64,000 bases of DNA from the NCBI RefSeq assembly GCF_030848805.1, contig NC_092365.1:7378001-7442000 (forward strand). The letters are read 5' to 3'. Positions 1-11,143 of the stretch are shown in pieces. Position 1 is the stretch's first letter. Each line of letters begins with the position of its first letter. The notes under the pieces are model-generated. The model was not told where the DNA came from. It saw only the letters and a program-made list of their open reading frames with translations, and ran no database searches. Position numbers and translations under genes: made by a program. The stretch comes from Temnothorax longispinosus (Eukaryota > Arthropoda > Insecta > Hymenoptera > Formicidae).

Positions 1-45
1 TATAAATGAGCATCAATTTAATGTTTTATATAAAAGTATATATAG

Positions 46-2590
46 TTGAAAAGAAAACGAATTATTTTATTAGTTACAATAGATGGTTACGACGAGCAAC
101 GTGTTCTGTTAGAAAGAAGCATTGACATAATGATAAATTTTAAGATTAATTCGAAGAAGTTTGAAATTCTAAAGGAAGAGGTATGTATAATTAATGCAAT
201 CAATTTCATGAATGTAATTAAACACCATATTTATGCTGAATGTCTTACAGTTTATCAGGTTGTTGAAGAATTTCGCTGCAGAACGACCTGTTATGATGTT
301 GATTATCTTAGAATACTGCTCAGAATGACAGTGGTCTAACGATGAATTATTGGAATCTACTGCTTGTAAGTGTAAGAGAGAATTAATACTTTCTGTAAAA
401 AATTATTTTCTTTTACTTTTTGAAAATTTTTTTTAGTCCTTAGTATATGATTATTGTACTTATTATATCTATATTAAATTTCTGCGACATATAGATCTAA
501 GTGTCGATAGACTTTAGCACTTCATACCACAGTTATTCAGCAAAATGCATGTAGAGTGCTTAATATATGGTAACGTAAATAAAATGGAAGCTACAGATAT
601 AGGTGAACTAATTGAGTCTAATTTAAAAACTAGAATGCCTCACATAGTACCCTTGTTGCAAAAACATCGTATCGTTAAATTAAACTAGAAGATGGTAAGC
701 TTGACACGATCAAATTATTTATAATAATTTAAAAGAATTTATATGCTTAAAGGATTTCAGTTTGTTATGGAACATAGTTTATCCAGCTTTATACGCAAGT
801 TCATGTACATAGTTTACGAAAACAAAGCTTCCTCTAAAAGGAAGCCCAAAATAATAAAAATGAAAAACATAATTTATTTAAATCCATATAGAAAATCGAT
901 ATTTAAAAATATAAGAAAAGAGAACTATAAGAAAATTTATTATTAAAATTATTCTATTAGTATGTCAATTTGTTCCATAAATTTAACATTAGCTTTTTAG
1001 TGAGTTATAATATTTTTTATACATATAACATAGTACGTAAAGTGTTGTGCATTGATTTATAATTACTGTTGGTTGTCACATTCTATTTGAAGAAGAAGAT
1101 AAACTGCATAAAAATTCTTGTACCGTGGTGTACTACGCAAGTGGTTTGCGATCAACGGAGTCGAATATGCTTTTATCGCTTTTAGAACAAATTATTGAGC
1201 AGCCGTGGTTCAATATCTTAAGACTTATGGGGCAATTAGGCTATACAGTATTTAATGATACTGTGTGTACAATGAACGGAACGCAATATTTGAAAATCGT
1301 AGTATAAAGTGGTTATCACCCGCAAAATGTCGAACAACGAATCGATTCATTTATAGACTCTGTTTGTAAGTATAATAAGATTTTGTATAACAATATCCCA
1401 GCAAACGCAAAAGGATTAAAAGATATTAAAATTTTTTAATACCTTTGAATCCCTTTTTTGGCGGAATTAGATAAAATTAGATGGGATTCGAAATGAGATG
1501 GTCCAATCCCATGGAATCCAAAAAAGAAATTTTCAATTCCATCCAATCCTATGGAATCCGTAAAGGTTATGGAATTGAATGGCATTAGATGGTTTAGGAA
1601 ACGTCTCGTGCCTCCGTTGGGCGACCAAGCGCCGTTGTTCGTCGGTGAGCTTTTGTGTATGCCTAAGGGCATTACACGCACTACTGCCGACGGGCAATTA
1701 GCCCGAAAATGAGATTTGTAAGATCTGTCAAGCACCGTAGGGGGTCCCTTTACATACCGGTCGAGACGAAACTTTGAACTCGAGAAGATGCCCCGGCGAT
1801 GCGACGCCTAGCGGCGTCGACGCGAACTGCCGGTAATGCAGATACCGCGCGGGCGTGTACTATTGGTGGCGCGTACCGCCACAGAGTTCAACACAGACAC
1901 TTTTCAATCCCTATCCTGGCATTCAATGGTATTCATTTTATTGTCAGAATAGACGGAATTCAATGGAATTCAATACGGAAATTTTTAATTCCTAGTTTGG
2001 CATTCAATGGTATTCATTTCGTTAACGAAATCAATGGTATTCAATGGAATTCATCACGAAACTTTCCAATCCCTAACCTGGCATTCAGTGGTATAATGTT
2101 TTTGTGTCGGAATTGGATGGGATTCAAAAAAGACAAATTCTTTCCAAAATAAGGAATTTCATGATATTAAAACTATTTCAATATTTTTTTTGGACAGAAT
2201 AGAATTTGGAAAGTCCTTAATTCCTGGCAATCCCGTTTTAATTCTTTTCAATCTTTTTTCGTTTGCTGGGATGTCTTTTTTTTCACGCAATATTCTAATA
2301 TGATCATATTAATGAATATATCACTCCAATTATTATGTGACGTAGTAATCGGAATATATTTCTATTAAAATATCGTTAATATCACTATAACAACATTTCA
2401 GGAACACATATCTACTATACCAGAACAGCAAATTTGACAACCACAAGGAAAGTCTAGTTTCATCACGTTTGGAGATACCCGAAACGATAATTAGTCAATG
2501 TTCTTTACATTGGGAAGAAATTGAAAAACCAAGAATATAATTTTGATCGAGTCAATATTGAAATACCTTACTTAAGAACGATAACGCGGT
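46..2590 (+). pseudogene. Insulin-degrading-enzyme-like M16 peptidase, C-terminal-half pseudogene (left part)
   Basis: Separate blocks read, in order, like the C-terminal half of insulin-degrading enzyme, a zinc metallopeptidase that degrades small peptides. Block 1 (46-364) has a KKFEILKEE-like stretch and ends with SNDELLESTA in another frame. Block 2 (about 510-693) has KMHVECLIYGNV and ends at a GTAAGC donor. Block 3 (about 1087-1367) has STESNMLLSLLEQIIEQPWF and MGQLGYTVF, then a donor-like GTAAGTAT. Block 4 (2401-2580) follows a TTTCAG acceptor and has DNHKESL and NFDRVNIE. The remaining introns argue for a duplicated rather than retroposed copy. It is dead: there is a TAA at 1305-1307, frameshifts in blocks 1 and 4, and two insertions. 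The HxxEH zinc site belongs to the N-terminal half, which would lie left of the window. The tail resumes at 25,790. The family match is from memory of its conserved motifs. Confidence 0.82.
1397..2270. mobile_element. TIR element with CCCAGC ends (CCC-family, copy 1)
   Basis: The left end, CCCAGCAAACGCAAAAGGAT, is answered at the right end by an imperfect inverted copy ending CGTTTGCTGGG. Both ends are flanked by the dinucleotide AT. The wings consist of degenerate units such as CATTCAATGGTATTCATT. The GC-rich core (about 1,590-1,900) is shared, inverted, with the element at 8,490-9,513. There is no transposase, so it is non-autonomous. It sits in an intron-like gap of the M16 pseudogene. The superfamily is not recognised. 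Confidence 0.75.
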
Positions 2591-2733
2591 AACAATTACT
2601 GAAATTCTTTGAGGTAATTATTTATTTTTATATACGGAATACATCATTCAACTGAAAAGAAAAAGATTTTATAGTGAAAAGCAAATAGAAAATATGATTC
2701 TTTTCATATGACGTACAATTTTTGAGAAAAGTG

Positions 2734-2782
2734 AGTAGGGGGGTAACAGGTACTTTTACACTCAGGGATCTTGCTTGCTGTT
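2734..2782 (+). repeat. Left terminal inverted repeat of Polinton-A (truncated by gap)
   Basis: These 49 bases match the reverse complement of 25,664-25,712 with about two mismatches. The assembly gap begins at the next base, so the full TIR length is unknown. Confidence 0.93.
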
Positions 2783-3282
2783 NNNNNNNNNNNNNNNNNN
2801 NNNNNNNNNNNNNNNNNNNNNNNNNNNNNNNNNNNNNNNNNNNNNNNNNNNNNNNNNNNNNNNNNNNNNNNNNNNNNNNNNNNNNNNNNNNNNNNNNNNN
2901 NNNNNNNNNNNNNNNNNNNNNNNNNNNNNNNNNNNNNNNNNNNNNNNNNNNNNNNNNNNNNNNNNNNNNNNNNNNNNNNNNNNNNNNNNNNNNNNNNNNN
3001 NNNNNNNNNNNNNNNNNNNNNNNNNNNNNNNNNNNNNNNNNNNNNNNNNNNNNNNNNNNNNNNNNNNNNNNNNNNNNNNNNNNNNNNNNNNNNNNNNNNN
3101 NNNNNNNNNNNNNNNNNNNNNNNNNNNNNNNNNNNNNNNNNNNNNNNNNNNNNNNNNNNNNNNNNNNNNNNNNNNNNNNNNNNNNNNNNNNNNNNNNNNN
3201 NNNNNNNNNNNNNNNNNNNNNNNNNNNNNNNNNNNNNNNNNNNNNNNNNNNNNNNNNNNNNNNNNNNNNNNNNNNNNNNNNN
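2783..3282. other. Assembly gap of exactly 500 N
   Basis: A round 500 suggests a placeholder of unknown true size. It separates the Polinton-A left TIR from a small conserved ORF on the minus strand whose C-terminal codons reappear at 3,283-3,297. By comparison with Polinton-B, the PLA2-like, protease and capsid genes should lie here. Confidence 0.98.
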
Positions 3283-3297
3283 GAATCCGCTTGTATA

Positions 3298-3463
3298 TGT
3301 AGGATCGTAACGGAAAGAAACACAAGGTTTATAGGAATAAGCGAAAAGAACTTTTATTAAACAGAGCGCACGAACGTCTTGCCCGTATGGCTTCTCTGGG
3401 GAGACTCTTCTCATTCTCTACTCAGCCAAGCGAGGGCGCCGCTGCGTCGCTCGCGATCCCACA
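3298..3463 (-). repeat. gypsy-A 3' LTR
   Basis: Near-identical to 11,144-11,309 with only a few substitutions, suggesting fairly recent insertion. The pol frame, read past its stop at 3,662, stays open into this LTR. Confidence 0.94.
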
Positions 3464-3661
3464 CTCGGCCATTCTGAAGTCAGCATCGTCCTCGATGCTC
3501 ATGGTGTCTACGTCATCGTCACAGTCACTGTCATTCCCTCCTGGGACGTCAATGTCTGGGTCCCAGCCATGGTTAGGCCATGGCTTCAGATTGTCTGCTG
3601 AAGTACTCGTACGTCTCGGACCCTCCTGTTCTCCAAGCTTCTCTACGATGTATCGGTCCCC

Positions 3662-5545
3662 TCATAACACCGTGACTATTTTGTAGGGACCCAAGAACTT
3701 CGGGTGCACCTTTAGACCAAGACCTATTTGAGTACGTCGAATGGCTACGACATCTCCGACTCGGTACTTGGTAGCAGATTTCCGTTTTTTATTGAAAGTC
3801 TCTCGATTCTCCTTCTGGATCTTCAGGATGTTCTCCTTCGCCTCACTGCGGATCGCTGATCTCTCTTGTTGAAAAGTCTCGATAGCCGTCTTCTGTAGAA
3901 TTTCACGTAGCTGTAGATCCTCTCTTAATTGCATATCTCTCCCTATTAGCAACTCAAATGGTGAGGTACCAATACTTCGGTTAAATGAAGAGTTGATAAA
4001 CTGCTGCACTTTGTCTACGTGCTTATACCACTCTTCTGGCTTCGTCGTCAACAATTTACTAAGTATCGCAATGATGGATTGATTCAATCTCTCGACTTGA
4101 CCATTCGCGCGTGGAATTCCCGTTGTAATCAAGTTATGTTCTATGTTTTCTTCTTCGCAATACTGCTTGAAAGCATGCGATGTGAACGCCGTTCCTCGAT
4201 CTGAAATTATCCTCCTGGGATTCCCAAAACTTATAGCTTGCTTACGTAATCGGGTGATTACTTCATCCGTCGTCGTGGATCTAGTAGGATATAGCCAAAT
4301 AAACTTTGTGAACGCGTCAACTACAGCAAATATGTGAGCGTAGCTCTTCTTCGTCGACGGGATTGGACCAAGATGATCGATGTGATAGGTATCAAGTGGT
4401 CTATCTTCCTTGGGTAATGGCCTTAGCAGACCTTCAGCTTTTCCTCGCTTCTTCTCTGCCAACAGACAACGTATGCAGTTGCCAATAACTTGCTGTACCT
4501 TGGACCGCATCTGAGGAAACCAATATTCACGCTGCAGCAAATGTTCAGTATTTCTCCATCCAAAATGTCCTCGTTCGTGTGCCTGCAGGATGACTTCCTT
4601 CTGCATGACTTTAGGCACGACTAACAACAGTTCTCCATTATCTTGTTTGTATAATACTTCATTGGACATTACAAAGTCCTTGTCACCGTCCGTCTTCATC
4701 GACTTGATTTTTTCTCGTAATTCCGGGTCGTCTGTTTGAGCTTGTTTAATTTGGGCCACCAATGCACTTTGCATTCTGTGTATGGTGAGACACTCCACCG
4801 GATTTCTGCTCAATGCATCTACATGACGCATGGCTGTACCTGCTCGATGCTTCACTTCGTAATCGAATTCTTCAAGTTGTAGTGCCCAGCGGGCTACTCT
4901 CAGACACATATCTTTCTTCGACATGGTCTGCACGAACGCTCGGCAATCCGTTATAATCCGGAAGGGAATATTTAGCAAATATACGCGAAATTTGCGTAAA
5001 GCTCTGATCACCGCTAGAACTTCTAATTTATAGCTGCTATATTTCTCTTCGGCTCCAACAGTCTTCCAGCTGGCGTAGTACACCGGATGAAGCTGATTAT
5101 CTTCGGCATCCCTCTGCAATAGAATAGCTCCTAGACCGTGTTTAGAAGCATCGGTGTGTAGTTCCGTCTCGGCACCAATCTTGTATAATTTCAACACCGG
5201 GTCGTTCGTCAAAGCCGTCTTCAGTTGTTCGAAAGCTTGTTCCTGTTCGGCAGCAAACGTAAACTTTACTCCTTTTCTTAACAGCTGCGACAGGGGTCGT
5301 GCTATCAAAGCGTATCGAGGTATGAATTTCCGGAAGTACCCCGTTAATCCTAAGAAACTCTGTACTTTATCGCGCCTCGTGGGTTTCTCGAATCGCATCA
5401 CCGCCTCTATCTTCTTCTCGGATGGCCTTACTGTTCCTGCCTCCACTATATGTCCCAAATACTCCACACGTCGTACCAATAGTTTACACTTCTTCCAGTT
5501 TATTCTCAGACCGTAGTCACGAGCTACGTTTAGAACCTGTTCCAA
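3662..5545 (-). pseudogene. gypsy-A pol, distal part: RT thumb, RNase H, integrase
   Basis: Roughly 627 codons. It starts in the RT connection region (YLGHIVE, FLGLTGYFRKFIP), followed by RNase H (HTDASKHGLGAILLQ near residue 130). The integrase has an HHCC zinc finger (HERGHFGW and CIRCLL near 325-375), then a DDE core: D in HIDHLGP, D in IISDRGTAF and E in NGQVERLNQ. The protein should copy element RNA into DNA and integrate it. The upstream RT palm lies in another frame at 5,551-5,873, with the break next to an A-rich run. The frame ends at TGA (3,660-3,662), although similar coding continues in the same frame, so this stop looks like a CGA-to-TGA nonsense change. Confidence 0.93.
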
Positions 5546-5550
5546 CTTAG

Positions 5551-5873
5551 CTAAGCACTTTTTTCATTTTTTGCCGAAATGATGACGTCGTCTAAATATG
5601 TCTTCACCATCTTGAATATTGCTCGCATGAGCTGCTGAAATGCCGCCGGAGAATTGCATAGTCCGAAGGGTGCCATCAAAAATTCGTACTGCCCGTCTGG
5701 CGTCACAAAAGCAGTATAACGAATACTATCTTCGTCCAGTGGTACATGAAAGAAACCATCCTTCAAGTCTAACACACAATATACTTCGTCGTCTGTCAGT
5801 TCGTCTAGTTGATCTTCGATCAGCGGAAAAGGCTGCCTTACCCTTACTATCTTACAGTTTATTTCTCGGTAGT
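5551..5873 (-). pseudogene. gypsy-A pol, RT palm fragment
   Basis: Contains the RT palm with LDLKDGFFHVPLD (catalytic motif A), the FGLCNSPAAFQ block and an intact catalytic YLDD (in TYLDDVIISAKN). The upper boundary is the TSD (GTAGT, 5,869-5,873) of the solo-LTR-like insert. The reading frame resumes beyond that insert at 7,795. A frameshift and stop at 5,551 separate it from the distal pol. Confidence 0.92.
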
Positions 5874-7794
5874 TGTTTGCACAAGCTGATCTCGAGAATT
5901 TGATGAGAAAGGAACAAATAAAAAGAATCCGTTTATTGAGAGAGAGAGATTGCGTTTCGTAATTTATGTAATTCAGAAAAATTTAGATTGGGCAGAACTA
6001 TACAAAGAATACCAACATTTGTTGCATAGGAGAAGGGAAACTGCCCTAAAACCTTCCCAGTATTCCTGAACAAAATTATACATTGGTAATATAAAATACA
6101 ATATGAGTAATATAAATGCATAAAAGAACAAATAAATGGTTATCATAGAACAGTCCTTTCTTTAAATATATGGCATAATATACTTTGAAGTTTTACAGAG
6201 GTATTTCTTTCTCATATAACAAGCTTTATTATAAAAGGAATTGTAATGTTATGTTCTCATATACTTTCTCTTGACGTAGTCAAGCTCAGAATTCGTTGTT
6301 GTTTTTATAAAGAAAGGATCGTTTGAAACATAAACACAAATCAATTAAAACAAGAATATCAATTCAGATAGAATTTGTATAATCTGGGAAATAATGCATC
6401 AATCTTTTATTTGAAATAATGAATAACTATCATCTGCCTATTAAATAATATTATTTGTAATTTCAATACTGATTGAGTATTACCAAACTCGTGTCTAAAT
6501 CACGGCAAAGCATTATAATACATCATGAATGACAACAAAAACATAAGCAATAAGTTTCTCACTGAGTTTACTGAATTAAATCTTGTAATAGGCAGTCTTT
6601 GATTGACACATTAACTCACCACAGCATGAACGTAATACTAAATAATTAATAATTTGCAAAATAATTAGTAGAATAATATAAAGTAATTGAATAAGAGCTT
6701 CTATAGCAACGCACGCAAACGGTTATTTGATAATTGAATTACAACGCCTAAAACGATTTATATATTTCGCAAAGAAAACATTCTAATTTAGTAGTGAATG
6801 TAACGAATGTCCGCAAATTAACGTAATGAACTATAAAAGGTATTATATAATCAATTATAATGAATCAATAGCACAAAAGAAAGAAGTAAAGTTTTTTCCT
6901 TGTAAATAAAATGGTTGCTACCAAAGAAATAATTAATTAATGGACTCTTAGACTGAGCTCAGTGTTATACAATTGACTCGAAATAAATTGTGCACAATCC
7001 TGTAATAAGAGAGGATGTTTTTCTCTCAACTCGCGAAACTTATTATATCTCCTCAGATGAACAAGGATAACCCTCAGATAAGTTTAGGATCCTTTGATCA
7101 GGATCCTCATTGTAACGTTAGACGAAATTCTAACGTCTCTACTCAAGATTGTTAAACAATTGGTTACTTTGTCAGTAAAGCTCTCCTCAGATTACCTTTT
7201 GATTGACGATAACATCACATAGGATGTTCACACAACGAAGATATGTCGAAAGAACCAAGCCAAAACCTCGTTTATCCAAGACTTCGAAAGGGCGTTTTAT
7301 TTCATGCCAAAAAGGCTTTCTCGAACGTTCCAGAAAATGGCTGCCTTCCTCGAGCTTTCCACGTGCCGGCATGGCTCGCCGGGACGTATCTCACTGGCTT
7401 CCTTTCTGCGATAGTTGTTATCCTTTATTTGATTCGTATATAATCAACAGTTATATTGTTTACTGCACACGGAGAGGCAGATTATTCCAAGTTAACAGCG
7501 AAAAGATGACGCAATTACGTATTCGACTCGAACTTATTACAACGTATGTATCACGCACGATGTCCGGAAGACGAATGCTCGCTCGCCCGGGCTGCGCGCC
7601 CCTTCCAACATGCTCAAGCATGCGCGGTAAACTCGCGCCTCGCCGCCTGGGACGCAACGTAGTCGGCGCCGCTTGCACGCCTTTTTCACCGGCCTACGTA
7701 GAATGCGCGACCTATCGCATTACAACTGCCACTAATGACCGCAAAAAACCAACACAACCTCTCTCTCTCTCTCTTTCTCTTTCAACTTCAAACA
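5874..7794 (-). mobile_element. Solo-LTR-like insertion inside gypsy-A RT
   Basis: This 1,921-bp insert has TG...CA termini (plus strand TGTTTG...CAAACA) and a perfect 5-bp duplication, GTAGT (5,869-5,873 and 7,795-7,799). It interrupts the RT just after the VDY residues. Read on the minus strand it has an AATAAA about 60 bases before its end, as expected of an LTR. A CT-rich tract lies near its 5' end. I see no gag or pol inside, and no internal direct repeats that would make it a full element. Small ORFs in 7,187-7,680 show no family features. The parent element is not recognised. Confidence 0.8.
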
Positions 7795-7799
7795 GTAGT

Positions 7800-8489
7800 C
7801 GACATGTAACCTCCATGTTCCGTCTTTCTTTTTCACCAGGACGATCGGGCTGGCGTATTCCGAGTTGCTCGGTCGTATAATCCCCTTCTCGATCCACTCG
7901 TCAATGATCTTGCGTACCGCATTCCGTTGTTCCGCCGACAATCTACGAGGATTCTGATGTACCGGTATTTCGTCCTTGAGTATCAAACGCATCTTCACGC
8001 CGCTGTCCTTTATCTTCCTCGGTTGATAGTCCTCTACTAGTTTTCGTACACACTCTCGAATATTCGGATCTTCCACGTGATCAAGCGTAACTTGAGCTTT
8101 CGCTTCTTTTTCTTCGTTATCCTGTACGCCAATACATAATACTTCCGCCCAGTTAGCATCTTCGGTCGTCGTCTTCAATTCGTCGTCATTGAGCTTCCTT
8201 ATGACAGCTTGTCGTTTTTTTATACGGATCTCAGCTAAATCCGATAACTCACCGCCTATGATTAAATCATGTCCGGTATAATCGTCTGGCACTATATCGA
8301 TATCCAGAGTGAACAATATTTCATTGATGGACACGTCCGCCGTAAATCTTCCTAATGTACTCCGGTTAAATGCGCCTACCCCGTTGAACTTCGTAATCTC
8401 GTGCCTGATTGGAGGAGCACCGAGATGCACGTAAACACTGGATCGAATGAGATGCAGATCACTTCCAGGATCGATTACGGCTGTGACAT
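7800..8489 (-). pseudogene. gypsy-A pol, protease and RT fingers fragment
   Basis: Starts at the inner edge of the TIR element with an aspartic-protease-like motif, VIDPGSDLHLI; the usual D-T/S-G is here D-P-G. It continues through a linker to RT fingers (SPIVLVKKKDGTWRLHVDY) before the solo-LTR-like insert. It should mature Gag-Pol and form part of RT. Gag ends in the +1 phase relative to this frame, consistent with a -1 shift between gag and pol, though both inserts make this only an inference. Confidence 0.88.
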
Positions 8490-9513
8490 CCCTTATGAAA
8501 ATGTGCCCTTGAGTGCTCAATGGCGGTCAGTGGGAATGTATGGTTGCCCTACAGTTGCAATGCGAATTATATGGAAAAGTTAATGGAAAATATTGAGTGG
8601 CAATAAGATGAATGGAAACGCAATGGCAAGATTCGAATGACAACTTTTTCCATACAGGCGTAATGGAAACTGCTAATGGCTTATAAAGGTTAAAACTTGT
8701 GTATGGAACTTGCAATGCAAATTATATGGAAAAGTTAATAGAAAATATTGAGTGGCAATAAGATGAATGGAAACACAATGGCAAGATTCGAATGACACCT
8801 TTTCCATACAGGCGTAATGGAAACTGCCAATGACTCATGAAGGATAAAATTTGTATGGAATTTTTCTACCTTCAGCTAATTTGTTTAGTGTGAATTGTAA
8901 TGGAAATTCGTCAATGGTAAATGTGGCGGTTCGCGCCACCAGTGGTACATGCATCATCATCACGCCCGCGCGGTAACTGTATAATTACCGGCAGTTCGCA
9001 TCGACGGCGCTAGGCGTCGCATCGTTCATGCATTCTCTCAAATTCAAGGTTCGGGACGGACTGGTATATGTATGTGACCCCCTACGGGACACCGAGGCAG
9101 ATATTTTCAGGCGCTAGTTGCCTAAGGCAAGCTCCTATTAGATTGTCCGTTGAACCAAAGGCAATGGGAAATGAAGGCATTTATATTAAAGACAAAATAG
9201 TACCATTTATTAAAATGCCATTGAATTCTTATTGTTTCAGACGCAATGGAAATAAAGGCATTTTTGCCAAAGATAAAAATTTCCACACAAAATCCCATTG
9301 GTATTGCCAGTGTTAATACCAATGGCAATGCTAATGGCAATACCAATGGCAATACCAACGGCAAAACCAGTGGCAATACCAATAGCAATACCAATGGGAT
9401 TTTGTGTGGAACTTTTTATCTTTGGCAAAAATGCCTTCATTTCCATTGCGTCTGGAACAATGGAAATTCAATGGCATTTTTTAATGGCAATGAAGGGCAC
9501 ATTTTCATAAGGG
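8490..9513. mobile_element. TIR element inserted in gypsy-A protease (CCC-family, copy 2)
   Basis: The ends CCCTTATGAAAATGTGCCC and the exact inverse at 9,495-9,513 are perfect TIRs. The surrounding gypsy coding sequence shows that AT, needed once for an uninterrupted frame (GKD/VTAV), now stands on both sides, so the TSD appears to be AT. A GC-rich core (about 8,930-9,110) matches, inverted, the core of 1,397-2,270. The wings are degenerate repeats (CAATGGCAATAC-type near 9,300-9,400). No transposase is seen. Confidence 0.85.
8553..8868 (+). repeat. Two tandem ~155-bp units in the TIR element
   Basis: The stretch beginning GCAATGCGAATTATATGG is repeated about 155 bp later with a handful of substitutions. 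It lies entirely in the left wing of the element at 8,490-9,513. Confidence 0.85.
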
Positions 9514-9581
9514 ATCCTTCCCCAGAATATTCACTTTCTTATACGTCTTCTTGTCACTGTGAGATCGGAGCGCATCCACTC

Positions 9582-10925
9582 TTACTGGAGTAGTATCTTT
9601 ATTCGCCGAGTCTGCTCCTTTTGGACACCGCATGAATAACATTTAGATCCTTTCGCCTTATTAGGACACTCCTTACCTAGATGCTTCGTGTCGCCACAGT
9701 TGAAACATCGTTTGCCAGCAGTGGCTGTCGTGGTCTGACCCGCGTTACTCGCCGGCTTCTTCTTACCTTGCGCTTGCGAATGTTGTCGCGCCTTACTTCG
9801 ATTACTTTTCTGTATTTCGTATTGCGCAAATTTCTGACGTAACTCCTTAATCGTCGTAGCACCGTATAATATAGATTTATTTACCTCTTCGTCTTTAACA
9901 CCGTCGATAATGTACTGTATTTTAGCCTCAATTTCCATCTCCGTGTGACTGGCAAGTTCCAGTACGCGATAGACATACTCTTGATATGTCTCGTCCGACT
10001 TTTTCGACACTGCACTCAGTTCTTTATGCACTTGACGACTGTTCATTGTCTTACCGAATTCTTTAATCAACGCTTTCTTGAGCGCGCCGTATGATTGTAC
10101 TCGACACTCGAAATTTACGAAAAACTTAACCGAACCGCGTAATAGTCTCTTCGCGTAAATAATCTTCTGCACGTCGGTCCACCGGCACAAATCGGCAGTC
10201 TCTTCAAATGACGTAAACCATCTTCCTACGTTCTGTGTGCCGTCGCCACTGAAAGGTGTCAGTGCGTCTTCAACGTCTTTGTATGTCAACACGAGCTGTC
10301 CTGTTCTCACGCCGTGAGGGTTAGGTTCGCGTTCCTCGTAATGCACACGGTTATAACGAGAGGGCGGTGTCGCGTCTCGTCGCGCGGTCGATAACGATCC
10401 TCGATCATGGCGCCCACCGCTATGACCGACCGCAGGGGTTTCCCCCTCGTCTTCATCACAATGTAACACCGTGTCCTCGCTAACTTCTTCGTCACTAACA
10501 TCTTCGTCACTAACATCTTTGTCGCTAACATCTTCTTGTGTAGCTGCCCGCAGTCTCTCACGCAACGTCGCCTTTAGCCCCGTCACAGGCAATTTTAATT
10601 GACGTAATCGCTCTACTAGTTGATTCTTCGTCATAGCGTCAATACTAACTGCGCTGTCCGCCACCAGCACATCGTCATTTCTTAGATTATGCATCTCGCT
10701 GTTCGTGTCGTCCGTTGCCTTATGCTTTTCACGCAAGCCTACTCTGCTATTCGTCGATGATAGAGCAAGCTGTTCCGTCTTCTTCGTCGTTTCGTCTGTC
10801 GCCGTATCGCCTTTTCCCGCGTTTCCCGCCGAAAAGGCCATCTTGCCACGTCTCGCTGTACGCGATTTCGTCTTTGTCGCCGCACAACAACTTCGTTGTC
10901 GGATCGCCTTATCCGACGTCCTCAC
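9582..10925 (-). CDS. gag: gypsy-A Gag polyprotein
   Basis: A 447-codon open frame. In order: basic N-terminus, SAP-like helix pair (TKNQLVERLRQLKLPVTG near residues 98-125), short acidic tandem VSDxDVSDED repeats (about 133-150), a retrotransposon gag core (WFTSFEETADLCRW, then a helical region to about 370), and two zinc knuckles at the C-terminus (CFNCGDTKHLGKEC is complete; CYSCG is cut by the frame end). It would form the particle and bind element RNA. The frame closes where the protease frame opens two bases out of register. It is the best preserved gypsy-A gene. Confidence 0.93.
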   Translation of the reverse strand: MRTSDKAIRQRSCCAATKTKSRTARRGKMAFSAGNAGKGDTATDETTKKTEQLALSSTNSRVGLREKHKATDDTNSEMHNLRNDDVLVADSAVSIDAMTKNQLVERLRQLKLPVTGLKATLRERLRAATQEDVSDKDVSDEDVSDEEVSEDTVLHCDEDEGETPAVGHSGGRHDRGSLSTARRDATPPSRYNRVHYEEREPNPHGVRTGQLVLTYKDVEDALTPFSGDGTQNVGRWFTSFEETADLCRWTDVQKIIYAKRLLRGSVKFFVNFECRVQSYGALKKALIKEFGKTMNSRQVHKELSAVSKKSDETYQEYVYRVLELASHTEMEIEAKIQYIIDGVKDEEVNKSILYGATTIKELRQKFAQYEIQKSNRSKARQHSQAQGKKKPASNAGQTTTATAGKRCFNCGDTKHLGKECPNKAKGSKCYSCGVQKEQTRRIKILLQ

Positions 10926-11123
10926 TACGGTTAACGCACTCGCAAATTACGTCGTGAACTGTCTCGTATCCGCCGGACCGAATCGCCTCTTCGACGCGCA
11001 CGGACACGTTTCGCGTAGGCACCCGCCTTTGCCTCTCGCGAACTTCTAGAACTTTCTCGCTTTGTCGCTCTTCCCGCGTCCGTCTTCACTCGCGATCTTA
11101 CCGTGATCCCGATATCCACGGTT

Positions 11124-11141
11124 ATCCCGGACGAGCCCCCA
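11124..11141 (-). other. gypsy-A primer-binding site, tRNA-Pro type
   Basis: On the minus strand this reads TGGGGGCTCGTCCGGGAT, two bases inside the 5' LTR. From memory, this 18-mer is the proline-tRNA primer site best known from murine leukaemia virus. It fixes element orientation and the LTR boundary. Confidence 0.92.
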
Positions 11142-11143
11142 AT

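Noticed and set aside
743..946. 67-codon Lys-rich frame as an extra exon of the M16 pseudogene
   Set aside because: Does not resemble the region of the peptidase expected there; probably intron.
2628..3414. Several open frames across 2,628-3,414 on both strands
   Set aside because: They run through the 500-N gap and have no real coding content.
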